In this document: piece after piece, positions 14,603 to 22,990 of the stretch | Layout of the letters: every line of letters starts with the position of its first letter | How positions within the stretch are numbered: the stretch's first letter is position 1 | Assembly: GCA_002887195.1 (NCBI GenBank) | Contig: PJAB01000593.1 | Coordinates: 1 to 23,345 of the forward strand | DNA: 23,345 bases | Origin: Chrysochromulina parva | Taxonomy: Eukaryota; Haptophyta; Prymnesiales; Chrysochromulinaceae | Direction: 5' to 3' | Translations under genes and position numbers: made by a program | Notes under the pieces: generated by a model | Told to the model about the DNA's origin: nothing | The model's database searches: none | The model's input: only the letters and a program-made list of their open reading frames with translations

Positions 14603-15531
14603 ATGGAGGTGGATTCAGCGTCAGATCTGAAGATCTTGCTGGGTCACTCTACTATGAAGTCTCTACACCTGTGGGGCGCTTTTGAACCACCCGACGTTGG
14701 CGGATCTGGTATGCTATGCCTGTGCCAAAGAGGCCAAGGAGGGCTTCGTTGTCAACGGCTTCAGCTTGAGCAACGGGGATTCTTCGAGCCTGTACTACGA
14801 CTGCCTTGCCGAAAGCTGCGAAAGAAGAGCTCGAGGCTGCGTTCGCAGCGAGCATGATGGAATACCAAGCGTACAACACGGCCCTGTGGGACGCCATTGA
14901 TTCGTCGATCTCGTTCAATGGCGCCTCGAGACCGTCATCGGGCTCGACCAGCAGGTGAGGACGTTCAACCTCCCGATCAACGGCGAGATCCTGCGCATCA
15001 AGTCCGACAACCACCCGTCCTACAAGGCGCGCGAGACAGCGGAGTACCTCGCCGAGTCGGAGATTGGGCCGCAATTCTCGCCAGTGTAGAACGGCCACCA
15101 GATGGTCGGCGAGTCGGAGGTCATCTGGCGCTACATCGTGCCGAGGGCGAACGCGCTGCTCAAGGGGTGCCCAACCGACAACGGCGAGGAGCACGAGATC
15201 TTTGCCATGTTCACGGCATGCGCGGCGCGCAACGACATCTTGATCACGATGGGCAAGAGGCGAGTCCCTCGATGATCTTCCATCGCCAGAGTGAGCCGAT
15301 CCTTGAGTCGCAGATCAGGAGGGGTTGAAGGACGCGCATGAGGCCATCAAAAACTCGGACACCACCCTCGAGGACCAGCTGCACACGAGCCTTTACACGA
15401 GCCTCGACAAGCTCGGCGAATTAAGCAACCAGGAGGCGGACGTGGCCGCTAAATTAAATTTTGCCGTGCAATCGCCCATCGAGAGCTTGCTGGTGGCGGC
15501 TGTGGGCTGTGAGCAATGCGTGCGATGCTGA
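14603..15531 (+). pseudogene. Decayed Copia-like retrotransposon (GAG-pre-integrase and integrase core)
   Basis: Coding traces run through all three plus frames with several frameshifts and an internal TAG. At 14624-14665 the segment DLKILLGHSTMKSL matches the GAG-pre-integrase pattern (LGHxxMKxL). At 14712-14723 a Cys-Tyr-Ala-Cys pair fits its zinc-binding CxxC. From 14925 one frame resembles a retroviral-type integrase core: IKSDNHPSYKARETAEYLAE carries the second catalytic Asp (codon 15006-15008), followed by an NG motif and Glu in VGES (codon 15111-15113), giving D-34-E, close to the D-35-E of the family. A stop at 15087-15089 interrupts it and another at 15273-15275 ends the frame. A further frame at 15325-15531 continues. 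No LTRs, reverse transcriptase or protease are seen. The element is dead; the Copia assignment is from motif pattern only. Confidence 0.65.
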
Positions 15532-15540
15532 ATGTTCCAC

Positions 15541-15898
15541 ATCTCGAGCTCGGCGGCGGTGGCGGCGGTGGCGACGGCGGCGGCGGCCGTGGCGGCGGCG
15601 GCGGCGGCGACGATGGCAAAGGCGGCGGCAGCGGCGACGGCGACAGCGACGGCGACGGCAAAGGCGACGGCGACGGCAGCGGCATTGCCACTCCTCTACA
15701 TGTAACATGAACATGTAAAACTCCTCTTCATGTCGAAGGCACTTCGGCTTGACCCGCGGCACCGGCTGACGCTTGACGGAGGCAAACAGCAAAGCAAGCC
15801 TGTGACGGGGCTGGGGCAATCACTTCAACATGCTCCTCACCCCCCTTCCCCCCTTTCCCATGAGCGTTGTGTTAGGCACATATTCCGCAACCTCGCAA
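15541..15898. other. GGC/GAC triplet-repeat tract and spacer upstream of PDZ gene
   Basis: 15549-15688 is nearly pure GGC, GAC and GGT triplets, open in several frames on both strands but with no non-repetitive coding content. A 7-bp inverted repeat (TACATGT at 15698-15704, ACATGTA at 15711-15717) follows. The remainder should include the promoter of the PDZ gene. A pyrimidine-rich run at 15838-15858 lies about 40-60 bp before its likely start codon. Confidence 0.6.
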
Positions 15899-17549
15899 AT
15901 GAGGGTCTTCACATCCTTGGTCGCGGTCGCAGCCGTGCACGGTGCCCAAATCGTCCGCCGACCAGTCCTATTGACGTCGCGACTCACTCCACCTCGCGCG
16001 TGCGCTCCATCGTCTGGCGGTGACACGCTCGCTCGAGAAGCTGGCGCTCAGGCGGCGCGCAGTGCGGCCGCCTCGGCCCAGCAGGCGAAGCCGCGCAGCG
16101 AGCGCGGCCAGGGTCGCGCGTTCCAGGTCGTGCTGCCCACCAAGCCGCTGGGACTGCTGCTGGCTCAGAACCCCTCGGGCCGTGGTGTGTTCATCTCGGA
16201 GGTGCTCGAGGGCGGCTCGGCGGCCGCATACAACCTGAATGCGTCTGCGAGCGGGCGGCTCGAGGTGGGAGACTATGTCACCGAGGTGGAGGGCAGAACG
16301 TACCAGAGCAAGCTCCAGGCGAGCTGGAGCGCGCTCGAAGACGTGCTCGCTGCTGTTGAGGCCGCGCCCGCGCCGATCATCGTGCGGATGCGGCGCGGCG
16401 GTCCGGAGCCCTGGTCGCTCGATCGCGACGGGCGTGGCCTGTCGGTGGACGAGATGGTGGAGGCGACGAAGTCGACGTACAGCCGGCTGATTGACAGCGA
16501 GAAGGAGGAGGCGCTGCGCTCTGCCTTTGGCGTGATCAAGGAGGCGGAGCGCAAGCAAGCCGCCGAGGCAGCCGCGGCCGCCGGCTACGAGTCGGAAGCA
16601 CTCAAGAGCGTATCCAAGCTGAATTTCGAGCTGCGCTCGTTTGCACAGGGCGCGCGCGACGCCCTCGAGCAGCTCGGGCAGACCATCTTGAACCGCGCGC
16701 TGCTCGATTCGCGGCTGGCGGTCCAGACGGCTGAGTACCTCCTTCGTCGCGCGCTGCTCGACACGGGGCGCGTCCTGTCCGCCTCGTCGGTGGCTGTGGG
16801 AATCCTCTCGGGTTCGTCAGTCCAAACCGAGACGGCGCGTTCGAGGGCGCTCGGCGCGAGCGGCACGATGAGCGGCGGCGCGGCGCCGTATGCGAGCCTC
16901 CTCGACTCGCTCTCGTCCAGGTACGTTGATTGCCACTGATGACCTGCCTTGCATGCAAGCGCTCACCACAGCGCCCTCGACTCGCTCTCGTCCAGGCGCG
17001 CGCTCGCGGGCGCGCCGAATGAAGCCGATCGTGCCGCAACGGTCGAGCAACTCGCGGCGCAGGCGGTGGCCGCGGCGGAGGCGGAGGCGCTCGAGGCGGC
17101 GCGTCAGGAGCGGCTGCGACAGGAGGCGGCGGCGCTGCTGCGCGAGGCCATCAGCGGCGTCGAGGTGTGGGCTCGCCAGGCCGCCGCCGCCGAGGCGGTG
17201 CGCCGTAAGGGCGAGGGCAAGGGCGAGGGCGGCGGCGGCGGCGATGGCGATGGCCGCGGCGATGCGGCGGCCGCCGAGGGTCCAGACTGGGAACTTCTCG
17301 GACAGCGCGCTCGGCTGCTTGGGGGCGAGGCGACCAGCTCGCTCCAGGACGCCCTCACCGCCGTCCAACGAGACTTCGAAGCGTTCCAGCGCCTTGAGCA
17401 GCAAGGTCGCTTCCCCACACTGCTCCCCATACTGCTCACTCCCCACTGATCACACTCCCCACTGATCACACTCCCCACACTCCCCGCACTCCCCACACAG
17501 GTCGACTCCCCACACTGCTCGAGGAGCTCAGCGATCCTCTTACCGAGCT

Positions 17550-17589
<40 letters not shown>

Positions 17590-19093
17590 AGCGGCGGGCG
17601 TCGCGGTGGCGCCCAGGCGCTCGGCGCTTTCCAACGGCAGAGCTCACCCGTTGCGCAGCGCCTAGAGCGCCAGCGGCGCCGGCAGCTGGAGACGGAGACG
17701 AAGCAGCTGAGAGTGGCGGCGGCGCTCGGTCAGCGTGCTACAAAGGACTCAGCCGACGCTTTCGTCTACGGGGTGTTGCCGCCTGCCAAGGCTGTGGGTC
17801 GCATGGTAGCTCGCCGCGTTGCGGAGGCGCTCGGTAACAGCCTATCGGGCTCCGGCGCCAAGGGCACTGGAGGCGGCGGCGGGGTGGACGTGGGGCTGGT
17901 GGGCGAGCTCGCGCGCGAGATCGCGCAGGAGTACGCGACGGACCTGCAGCGCGGGGCGCAGCTTGGGCCGTTGGCCGACTTGGTCGAGGCCGTCAAGGGA
18001 CCAACTTCAAAACTCGCTGCGGACATGCGCAGCCTGGGCGAGGCGGTCGGCGGCGCTGCGGAAAGGGCCCTGGCCTCTAGTCAGCTCTCGTCCGCGCCTC
18101 CGTCAGCCGCACAGGCGGCCACGCCTGTGTCGGCTGTCCGGACGGCGCGACCGCCGCCGCCGCCGCCGCCGCCACCGTCGTCCGTCACATCCGGAGTCGG
18201 AGCCGAGGTGGAGGCAAAGCGGCGGAGGGTCGCCGAGCTCCGCAAGCTGACGAAACGGGACGAAACTTGGGACGAAATTTGGGCACCTCGATCGGGGGCC
18301 GATGTGGCGGCCGAGGCAGCTGTGGCGGAGGCGGAGGCGGCGGTCGAGGCGGCGGCGAAAGTGTTCGCGACGCTCGAGCTCCGCGTGGAGGAGAGGTCGA
18401 GCTCGCGGACGAATGCGCAGTCCGTGACGGCAGACTTCCTGCCGCTCGATGACTTGAGCGTCGATGCGGACTTCGACGCAGCAGATGGCGTGGTGGAGGC
18501 GGACGCCGTACCCTACTTTGACGAAACTCTGACCGGTCTGGCCGCACTTGACGAGACCGTGCTGCGATCTGCACAAAACTCCGACGGCAACGCGGCACGC
18601 GCCTCCCGCCAAGCGGAGCCACGCACGCGGCCACTCAACGGCCCCGCCGCAGCCCCACCTTCCTTTTGGCGCGAGAGCAGCGCGCTCACGTCGGACGCTG
18701 CGGCGGCGGCCGACCGCGGCGTGGCCTTCGATGTGGACGTGAGTGTGATCGAGAGCGCTCCCGACGCAGAGGAGGTCAGCCGGAAGCGCCAGGCTGTCTT
18801 CGTCGACGCCTTCTTCCTGTCCGCCGAGGCCATGCTCGGTACCCGACCTCTGATGACGTCTGATGATCTCTGGTGACGTCTGAGTGCCTCCGAGTGCCTC
18901 TGATGACGTCTGATTGCCTCCCTCATCAGGTACGCTCCGCGAGCGCGCCGGGCAGCTGCTCATCCCCCAGGAGGGACGAGACTGGGAGGTCCTCCGCTCA
19001 TTACGAGGAAGCACCAGCAGGGCCGAGCGGAAGGCCGCCCGGGCCAAGGAGCTCGTGCTTGATGCGGTACTCAGCGGCATCGATCGCAAGTGA
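15899..19093 (+). CDS. PDZ-domain protein with N-terminal signal-like leader (four exons)
   Basis: Exons 15899-16920, 16996-17405, 17501-18838 and 18930-19093 join without a frame break into 977 aa. The start was chosen because MRVFTSLVAVAAVHGAQ gives a clean signal peptide, followed by an Arg/Ser/Pro-rich stretch that could be a plastid transit peptide; an in-frame ATG at 15830 would bury it. A single PDZ domain spans about residues 75-166: FQVVLPTKPLGLLLAQN, GRGVFISEVLEGGSAAAYN, LEVGDYVTEVEGRTY and a final IIVRMRR strand. The remaining 800 residues are Ala/Glu/Arg-rich helix broken by poly-Gly and poly-Pro runs, with no second domain that I recognise. PDZ domains bind C-terminal peptides, so a scaffold or protease-adaptor role is possible but unproven. 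All three introns are short, and duplicated sequence brackets at least two of them. Confidence 0.72.
16921..16995 (+). other. Intron 1 of PDZ gene, bracketed by a 22-nt direct repeat
   Basis: Donor TCCAG|GTACG; acceptor either at 16971 (CACAG) or 16995 (TCCAG), 24 nt apart and both in frame. Unspliced reading meets TGA within seven codons. CCTCGACTCGCTCTCGTCCA+GG occurs just upstream of the donor and again at the intron end, 75 nt later. The body starts with TGATTGCCAC-TGATGACCTG (16927-16946), two units like the decamers in the other introns. Confidence 0.75.
17406..17500 (+). other. Intron 2 of PDZ gene, 95 nt
   Basis: Donor CAAG|GTCGC, acceptor ACACAG|GTCGA; removal gives Q-Q-G-R-L-P-T-L-L-E-E in frame. 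The intron begins with a near copy of the downstream exon start: GTCGCTTCCCCACACTGCTC against GTCGACTCCCCACACTGCTC, 18 of 20 identical. The body is 16-nt repeats of ACTCCCCACTGATCAC type, different from the decamer family but again containing CTGAT. Confidence 0.8.
18839..18929 (+). other. Intron 3 of PDZ gene: decamer-array intron, 91 nt
   Basis: Donor CTCG|GTACC, acceptor CATCAG|GTACG; splicing continues the frame for 54 more codons, while reading through stops after 12 codons. Positions 18851-18920 are exactly seven decamers of TGATGACGTC type. The last 19 nt, TGATTGCCTCCCTCATCAG, are identical to the end of intron 2 of the J-domain gene on the opposite strand. Confidence 0.8.
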
Positions 19094-19209
19094 GAGCTGA
19101 GAACTCCAATAACACCGATACACCGTACTCTTAGGTTACATGAGGGGCCATGTTCCAGGACCATGTTCCATGATGGGTACTTTTGGCTTTCCCTGGTGTT
19201 GCATGTGGC

Positions 19210-20886
19210 ATGCCATGGTTTCCTCGTCACGGGCATCGCGTTCATAACTTGGCGTTCGACTTGACGTTCACAGCCAGGTTTAGTTCGAAACCGAAACACA
19301 CCGAACGACCCACGCGGAGAGCTGGGACCGGCGAACCCAATCGGCCGAACGCCCGCTCCGGCCGACAGTCGGACAAAAACAATAGTACAGCACTTGGTGT
19401 GCTCACGTGGATCCCGCGCGCCATCTTCCTTGGGCCGATCAACGCCCCTTCTCAGTCGATGGAGGGTTCTTTTCTTTTCAGTAGATCCAACAAGTCGCTC
19501 AATGCTGTGCTGCAGACCTGTGTCGTCGTCTCGAACATTTGCGTACAAGGTGAACAGCTCGCCGTTCAGACCCAGGATGAAGCGGACGAGCTGAAGAAGT
19601 TGGTCTTTTATGCTGACGATCCCATGAGTCCGTTTCGCAAGCTCCGACCACATGTACGCCCAGTTGCAATGGTGATGGCCAACGCCACGCAGCCATACCA
19701 CTTCGTACCGTTGATTCTCGCTGCGCAAGATTACGAACTTTCGAAACCTTCAGTCCAAAGGTTTCTCCGTCGTAATGCGACGCTCCTCGCGAAACCCGAA
19801 CAGTCGAGCTTCTCCGACGAGCCAGCGGTGATCTACTACGGCACGATGCCATACACCTTCGGCGAGGTCTTTGCTCGTGTCGCAGTTCGACTCTTCGAGC
19901 TGATCGTAGACGCCCAGAACGCCAGCGTACACGTCATTCCCGCGCTAGGCTCGCCCGAGATGTTGAGTACGCTTCTTCAGCCGATGAGTCGGCATGCCAT
20001 CCAGCCACTCTCTCATCCCATCCAGTCGTGGAGCCAGGCAAACCGAGTTCACGAGGCGTTACGCTCACGCAACTTCTCGGGGATCCTGCAAGAGTACTAT
20101 GAGGCGGCGAGGTACTCAGGGGAAACCGAGTTCAACAGCAGCGTGTATCGGATGTTTGACGCTCCAGCGCCGCGCTGCTTTCAGACGGCGACGGTTTGCA
20201 AGTTCAGAGACCCAGCGACCGGACAGAGCCGCCCGTGGAGCACGATGCATTTCCTATTGTCTCGAGCCGGCAAATTGCGCTCGCAGTCACGCGTCGCTCG
20301 GCTCCGGCACTCGGAGGGCTCCGAGGATCTTGTCTCGCCCCTGTGGCCCGCCGATCGTACCACATCAGAGGCTGGGCCCCGAATGAGAGTCCTCTTCACG
20401 AATCGAACGAATCGTCGGCAGATCCTCAACTTAGAGGAGCTCGTCTCCAGTTGCAATCAATGGGTGGCGCCGAACGGCATTCGTGCCTACTGCATCGCCC
20501 ACAGTCTGTGGAACGGCACCTTGGAGAACGCGGAGGTGCTCACCCAAGCGGACGTCTTCATTTCGATGCATGGAAGCGACCTCCCCAATGGATTTGCGCT
20601 TCCTTCGGGAGGCTCGGTCGTGGAGGTGATGCCCGTGACGAGGGGAGATTGCCCGTGCTCTTTGTATACCAATCTCTACCTATCGAGCGAACGGGAGCTT
20701 TGCTACTACAAGCTGGAGAGTAATAATCTGAGCCACGTCCCCAACGTCCGTCAACGATCCAGCTACCTCTCGCAGGATGTTATCCTGCCATGGCCTGCCC
20801 TGCAAAACGTGCTCGAGAGGATTGTGCTTGTCAATGGCACTCTGAGGATGTGCAACGTTCGAAACTATGTGGCGTTCCCGTTCTGA
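19210..20886 (+). CDS. Glycosyltransferase family 61 (DUF563-type)
   Basis: The C-terminal half matches GT61 enzymes, which include plant xylan and N-glycan transferases and EOGT. The hallmark is at about residues 385-485: FTNRTNRRQILNLEELV, then ADVFISMHGSDLPNGFALPS and GGSVVEVMPV, the family's HGA-like and E-(I/V)-x-P motifs. About ten N-X-S/T sequons are spread through the protein (NAT, NAS, NFS, NSS, NRT, NGT, NLS and others), as expected for an enzyme acting in the ER or Golgi lumen. From the first in-frame ATG (19210) the length is 558 aa, but the first 80 residues are Arg/Pro-rich with no clear signal anchor. Another Met lies at 19459, or a 5' exon is missing. Transcription follows the PDZ gene 116 bp downstream. 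The sugar donor and acceptor cannot be predicted. Confidence 0.85.
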   Translation: MPWFPRHGHRVHNLAFDLTFTARFSSKPKHTERPTRRAGTGEPNRPNARSGRQSDKNNSTALGVLTWIPRAIFLGPINAPSQSMEGSFLFSRSNKSLNAVLQTCVVVSNICVQGEQLAVQTQDEADELKKLVFYADDPMSPFRKLRPHVRPVAMVMANATQPYHFVPLILAAQDYELSKPSVQRFLRRNATLLAKPEQSSFSDEPAVIYYGTMPYTFGEVFARVAVRLFELIVDAQNASVHVIPALGSPEMLSTLLQPMSRHAIQPLSHPIQSWSQANRVHEALRSRNFSGILQEYYEAARYSGETEFNSSVYRMFDAPAPRCFQTATVCKFRDPATGQSRPWSTMHFLLSRAGKLRSQSRVARLRHSEGSEDLVSPLWPADRTTSEAGPRMRVLFTNRTNRRQILNLEELVSSCNQWVAPNGIRAYCIAHSLWNGTLENAEVLTQADVFISMHGSDLPNGFALPSGGSVVEVMPVTRGDCPCSLYTNLYLSSERELCYYKLESNNLSHVPNVRQRSSYLSQDVILPWPALQNVLERIVLVNGTLRMCNVRNYVAFPF

Positions 20887-21628
20887 GCATCGTGCATCGA
20901 CCATCGACCATCGTGGTTCGAGATAAACAATACATTTGAGGAATCTATTGTGACTACACGCTCCACGCTGAACTGTACCGACACCCCCGGGTTTCGGCGT
21001 AGCGGCATGCCACGTCCATGCCACGTAGCGGCATTTTTATGTACCGAACGGATACCGATAGGTATAGGTACGCAAAAAAGTAAAAACGGCGTGCCGGATT
21101 GTACCGGTCACGCGGGGCGACATAGCGGCGCGGCGGGAGCCGGGGCGCGGTACCGGGGTATAGGCCGGCCACGCGTCTTTTGCGTTTTTGGTATTATACA
21201 CGGGCTCACCGGCGGGAGTGCGACACGCGAATCCGTGTGCGAAATAGAAGCATCCCGTTTTACAGGGTGGCGCGATCCGCGCGAACGCGTAGTCGGTCGT
21301 GTGCGAACTGTGCGAGGCCACGCGAGTAACAACGCGAGCGTGGTCGGTGGTCACCGACGTACCGTATCTCTTTCGGGGGTCCTGCCAATGTGTAGGTAGC
21401 TTGGTAAGTTACAAAGTTCTCTCTTCTCTCGCAGTCTCGCTGCACAAGTCTCCGGACGCGGCTTACGGCTCTGGCGAGGGCCACACTCTCATGCGGCAAT
21501 GCTGCGTTCATGGTTATCCCTGTTGCGTCTCGATACTTAGATGTCATCTCCATGCAGTAACGACTCTCCGGGTCGAGCGCCCGTGCCAATCCTTACATGC
21601 GTCGAGATCTCGCCATCGTGCATCAGCG
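20887..21628. other. Convergent spacer with imperfect inverted repeat
   Basis: No gene is seen between the GT61 stop and the coiled-coil gene stop. GCGTAGCGGCAT-type and GCCACGT repeats occur at 20997-21034. Two arms at about 21059-21105 and 21150-21200 are imperfect inverted copies, each running GTATA...TAC...A-rich...CGTG-CCGG...TACC..GG. This could be a small non-autonomous element or a transcript-end hairpin. Confidence 0.45.
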
Positions 21629-22912
21629 TCACGAGAGTTCCAGTGCTGGCTCCGTCCACGCTTGCTTCGGCAAGCCGCCAAGCGAATCGCTGCTGGGCGA
21701 CACTGGTGAGTTCGAATCGAGGCGTATCTCTTCTTGAGATATTCGACTCGATCGATCACGTCCAGGGCTTGTTCCCGACTTCCCCATCACGCCTGGCGTC
21801 CGCACTCGCTGTAGCAAGGTGCCGTATTCGCTGCTGTGCACTTCCTCCGCCTCCTCCTGGCTGACAAACCTCTTCTCGTACACTTCTTGGTGGGCCGCCT
21901 TGCCACTCTGAGTCGCTGCAATCACAGTCTGTTGTCGCGCTGCCTCCAGTGTCTTCAGTCTCTCTTTGATCTCTTTGGCTTGAGTCTTTCGCATCTCCAG
22001 GATCTCGGTGCGGTGCTGCGTTGCAGCCTTGCGCCCCTCGAACGCGACCGTACGATTCGCCGCCGCGCGCGCAAGCGATCTCTCCGAATCTTTCTTGCGA
22101 GCAGATTCCAGCCTCTCCGAAGACTTGCGCACATCGCGCGCAGCCTCTCGTTTCTGCTCGAGGAAGAAGTCACGTGCCGCCGCGAGGCTCTCAGCCGTCG
22201 GCAAGCCCTCGCGAGTCTTCTCGAGTCGAAGGCGCTTCTCCTCGAGGACCTTGTTCATCCGCTCACGCGCCTCAGCCTTCTTCGCCTCTGATTCCTGCTT
22301 CGTCGCCAACGCAGCATTCCGTCGCGACTGAAAGCGCTCGGCTCGACTCTCGAGCACGCGCTTTTTCTGCTCGAGACCGTGCAGGTTCGCGTTGCGTGCG
22401 CCATGCGCTGCCCATTCCGCCTTCTGCTTGATGGCCTTGTCGCGGATCTCCTCCAGCTGCCTTTTGCCCTCCGCACCTTGAATGGCGAGTTGAGCGTGGT
22501 ATTTTTGTACCGCATCTGCGGAGAGCCTCAGTTGCATGTGACCAACTGAGGTTTTGGCCTTTCGCGCTTCATGGTAGGCGTGGGTTGACTCGAGCAGCTT
22601 TTGCTTGAGAGCCTGCTCCTCCGCCCGTATCTGCTGAGCGAGCCCAATATTCGCCTCGACGAGCTTCCACTGGCGATACTTGCCGACGGACATGGGAGGC
22701 GTCCGGCGTGAGCCCACTGTTGACGATCCAATCATTCCTTGCAGCTCAGCAAGCTCCTGCGCCTCGAGCGACAGCCCAAAGTCATCCTCCGGCATCATTC
22801 CTGGCAGCACATCTGTTGCGCCCAAACCTCCCTCACCCGCAAGTGCGCTCCCTTGAGACCGGCGGATGCCGCCACGCGACTGGGCAGCTGCAACTCCGGC
22901 GGCCGTGGCCAT
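21629..22912 (-). CDS. Coiled-coil protein, unknown function
   Basis: The start at 22912 gives 427 aa beginning MATAAGVAAAQSRGG. The frame is open further upstream to 23122, but that extension is AT-rich, contains an Asn-Val simple repeat and covers a palindrome, so it is more likely 5' UTR or promoter. Residues about 80-340 are a continuous charged coiled coil (for example KRQLEEIRDKAIKQKAEWAA and RMNKVLEEKRLRLEKTREG). A Ser/Pro-rich tail with RTPGVMGKSGTSPGRDRSSR follows. Long coiled coils of this kind occur in cytoskeletal, basal-body and flagellar proteins, but I see no motif that chooses among them. No intron is evident. Confidence 0.72.
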   Translation of the reverse strand: MATAAGVAAAQSRGGIRRSQGSALAGEGGLGATDVLPGMMPEDDFGLSLEAQELAELQGMIGSSTVGSRRTPPMSVGKYRQWKLVEANIGLAQQIRAEEQALKQKLLESTHAYHEARKAKTSVGHMQLRLSADAVQKYHAQLAIQGAEGKRQLEEIRDKAIKQKAEWAAHGARNANLHGLEQKKRVLESRAERFQSRRNAALATKQESEAKKAEARERMNKVLEEKRLRLEKTREGLPTAESLAAARDFFLEQKREAARDVRKSSERLESARKKDSERSLARAAANRTVAFEGRKAATQHRTEILEMRKTQAKEIKERLKTLEAARQQTVIAATQSGKAAHQEVYEKRFVSQEEAEEVHSSEYGTLLQRVRTPGVMGKSGTSPGRDRSSRISQEEIRLDSNSPVSPSSDSLGGLPKQAWTEPALELS

Positions 22913-22969
22913 CTGGACTGAAGCCTGCTTTTCGCGTCTTTGGTCGTTTCGGTCGACGCTTCGCCGACT

Positions 22970-22990
22970 TACCCGTACCGGGTACGGGTA
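22970..22990. promoter_or_regulatory. 10+1+10 bp palindrome upstream of coiled-coil gene
   Basis: TACCCGTACC at 22970-22979 and GGTACGGGTA at 22981-22990 are perfect inverted copies with one G between. The centre lies about 68 bp upstream of the chosen start codon at 22912, a position suited to a dimeric regulator site. No function is demonstrated. Confidence 0.45.

Noticed and set aside
14624..14665. Tyrosine recombinase reading of LLGHSTMKS
   Set aside because: LGHS is also a Xer/phage integrase motif, but no catalytic Tyr follows. The nearby CxxC and the integrase-core D-34-E downstream fit the GAG-pre-integrase of a Copia element better.
15549..15688. Gly/Asp-rich or Arg/Ala-rich ORFs over the triplet tract
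   Set aside because: All frames on both strands are open because of GGC/GAC repeats. No non-repetitive coding sequence flanks them.
18103..19728. 541-aa open frame on the minus strand
   Set aside because: It lies antisense to the PDZ and GT61 genes, whose domains are recognisable and whose frames close after splicing. The antisense product has no motif and is Arg/His/Pro-rich as expected from GC-rich shadow frames.
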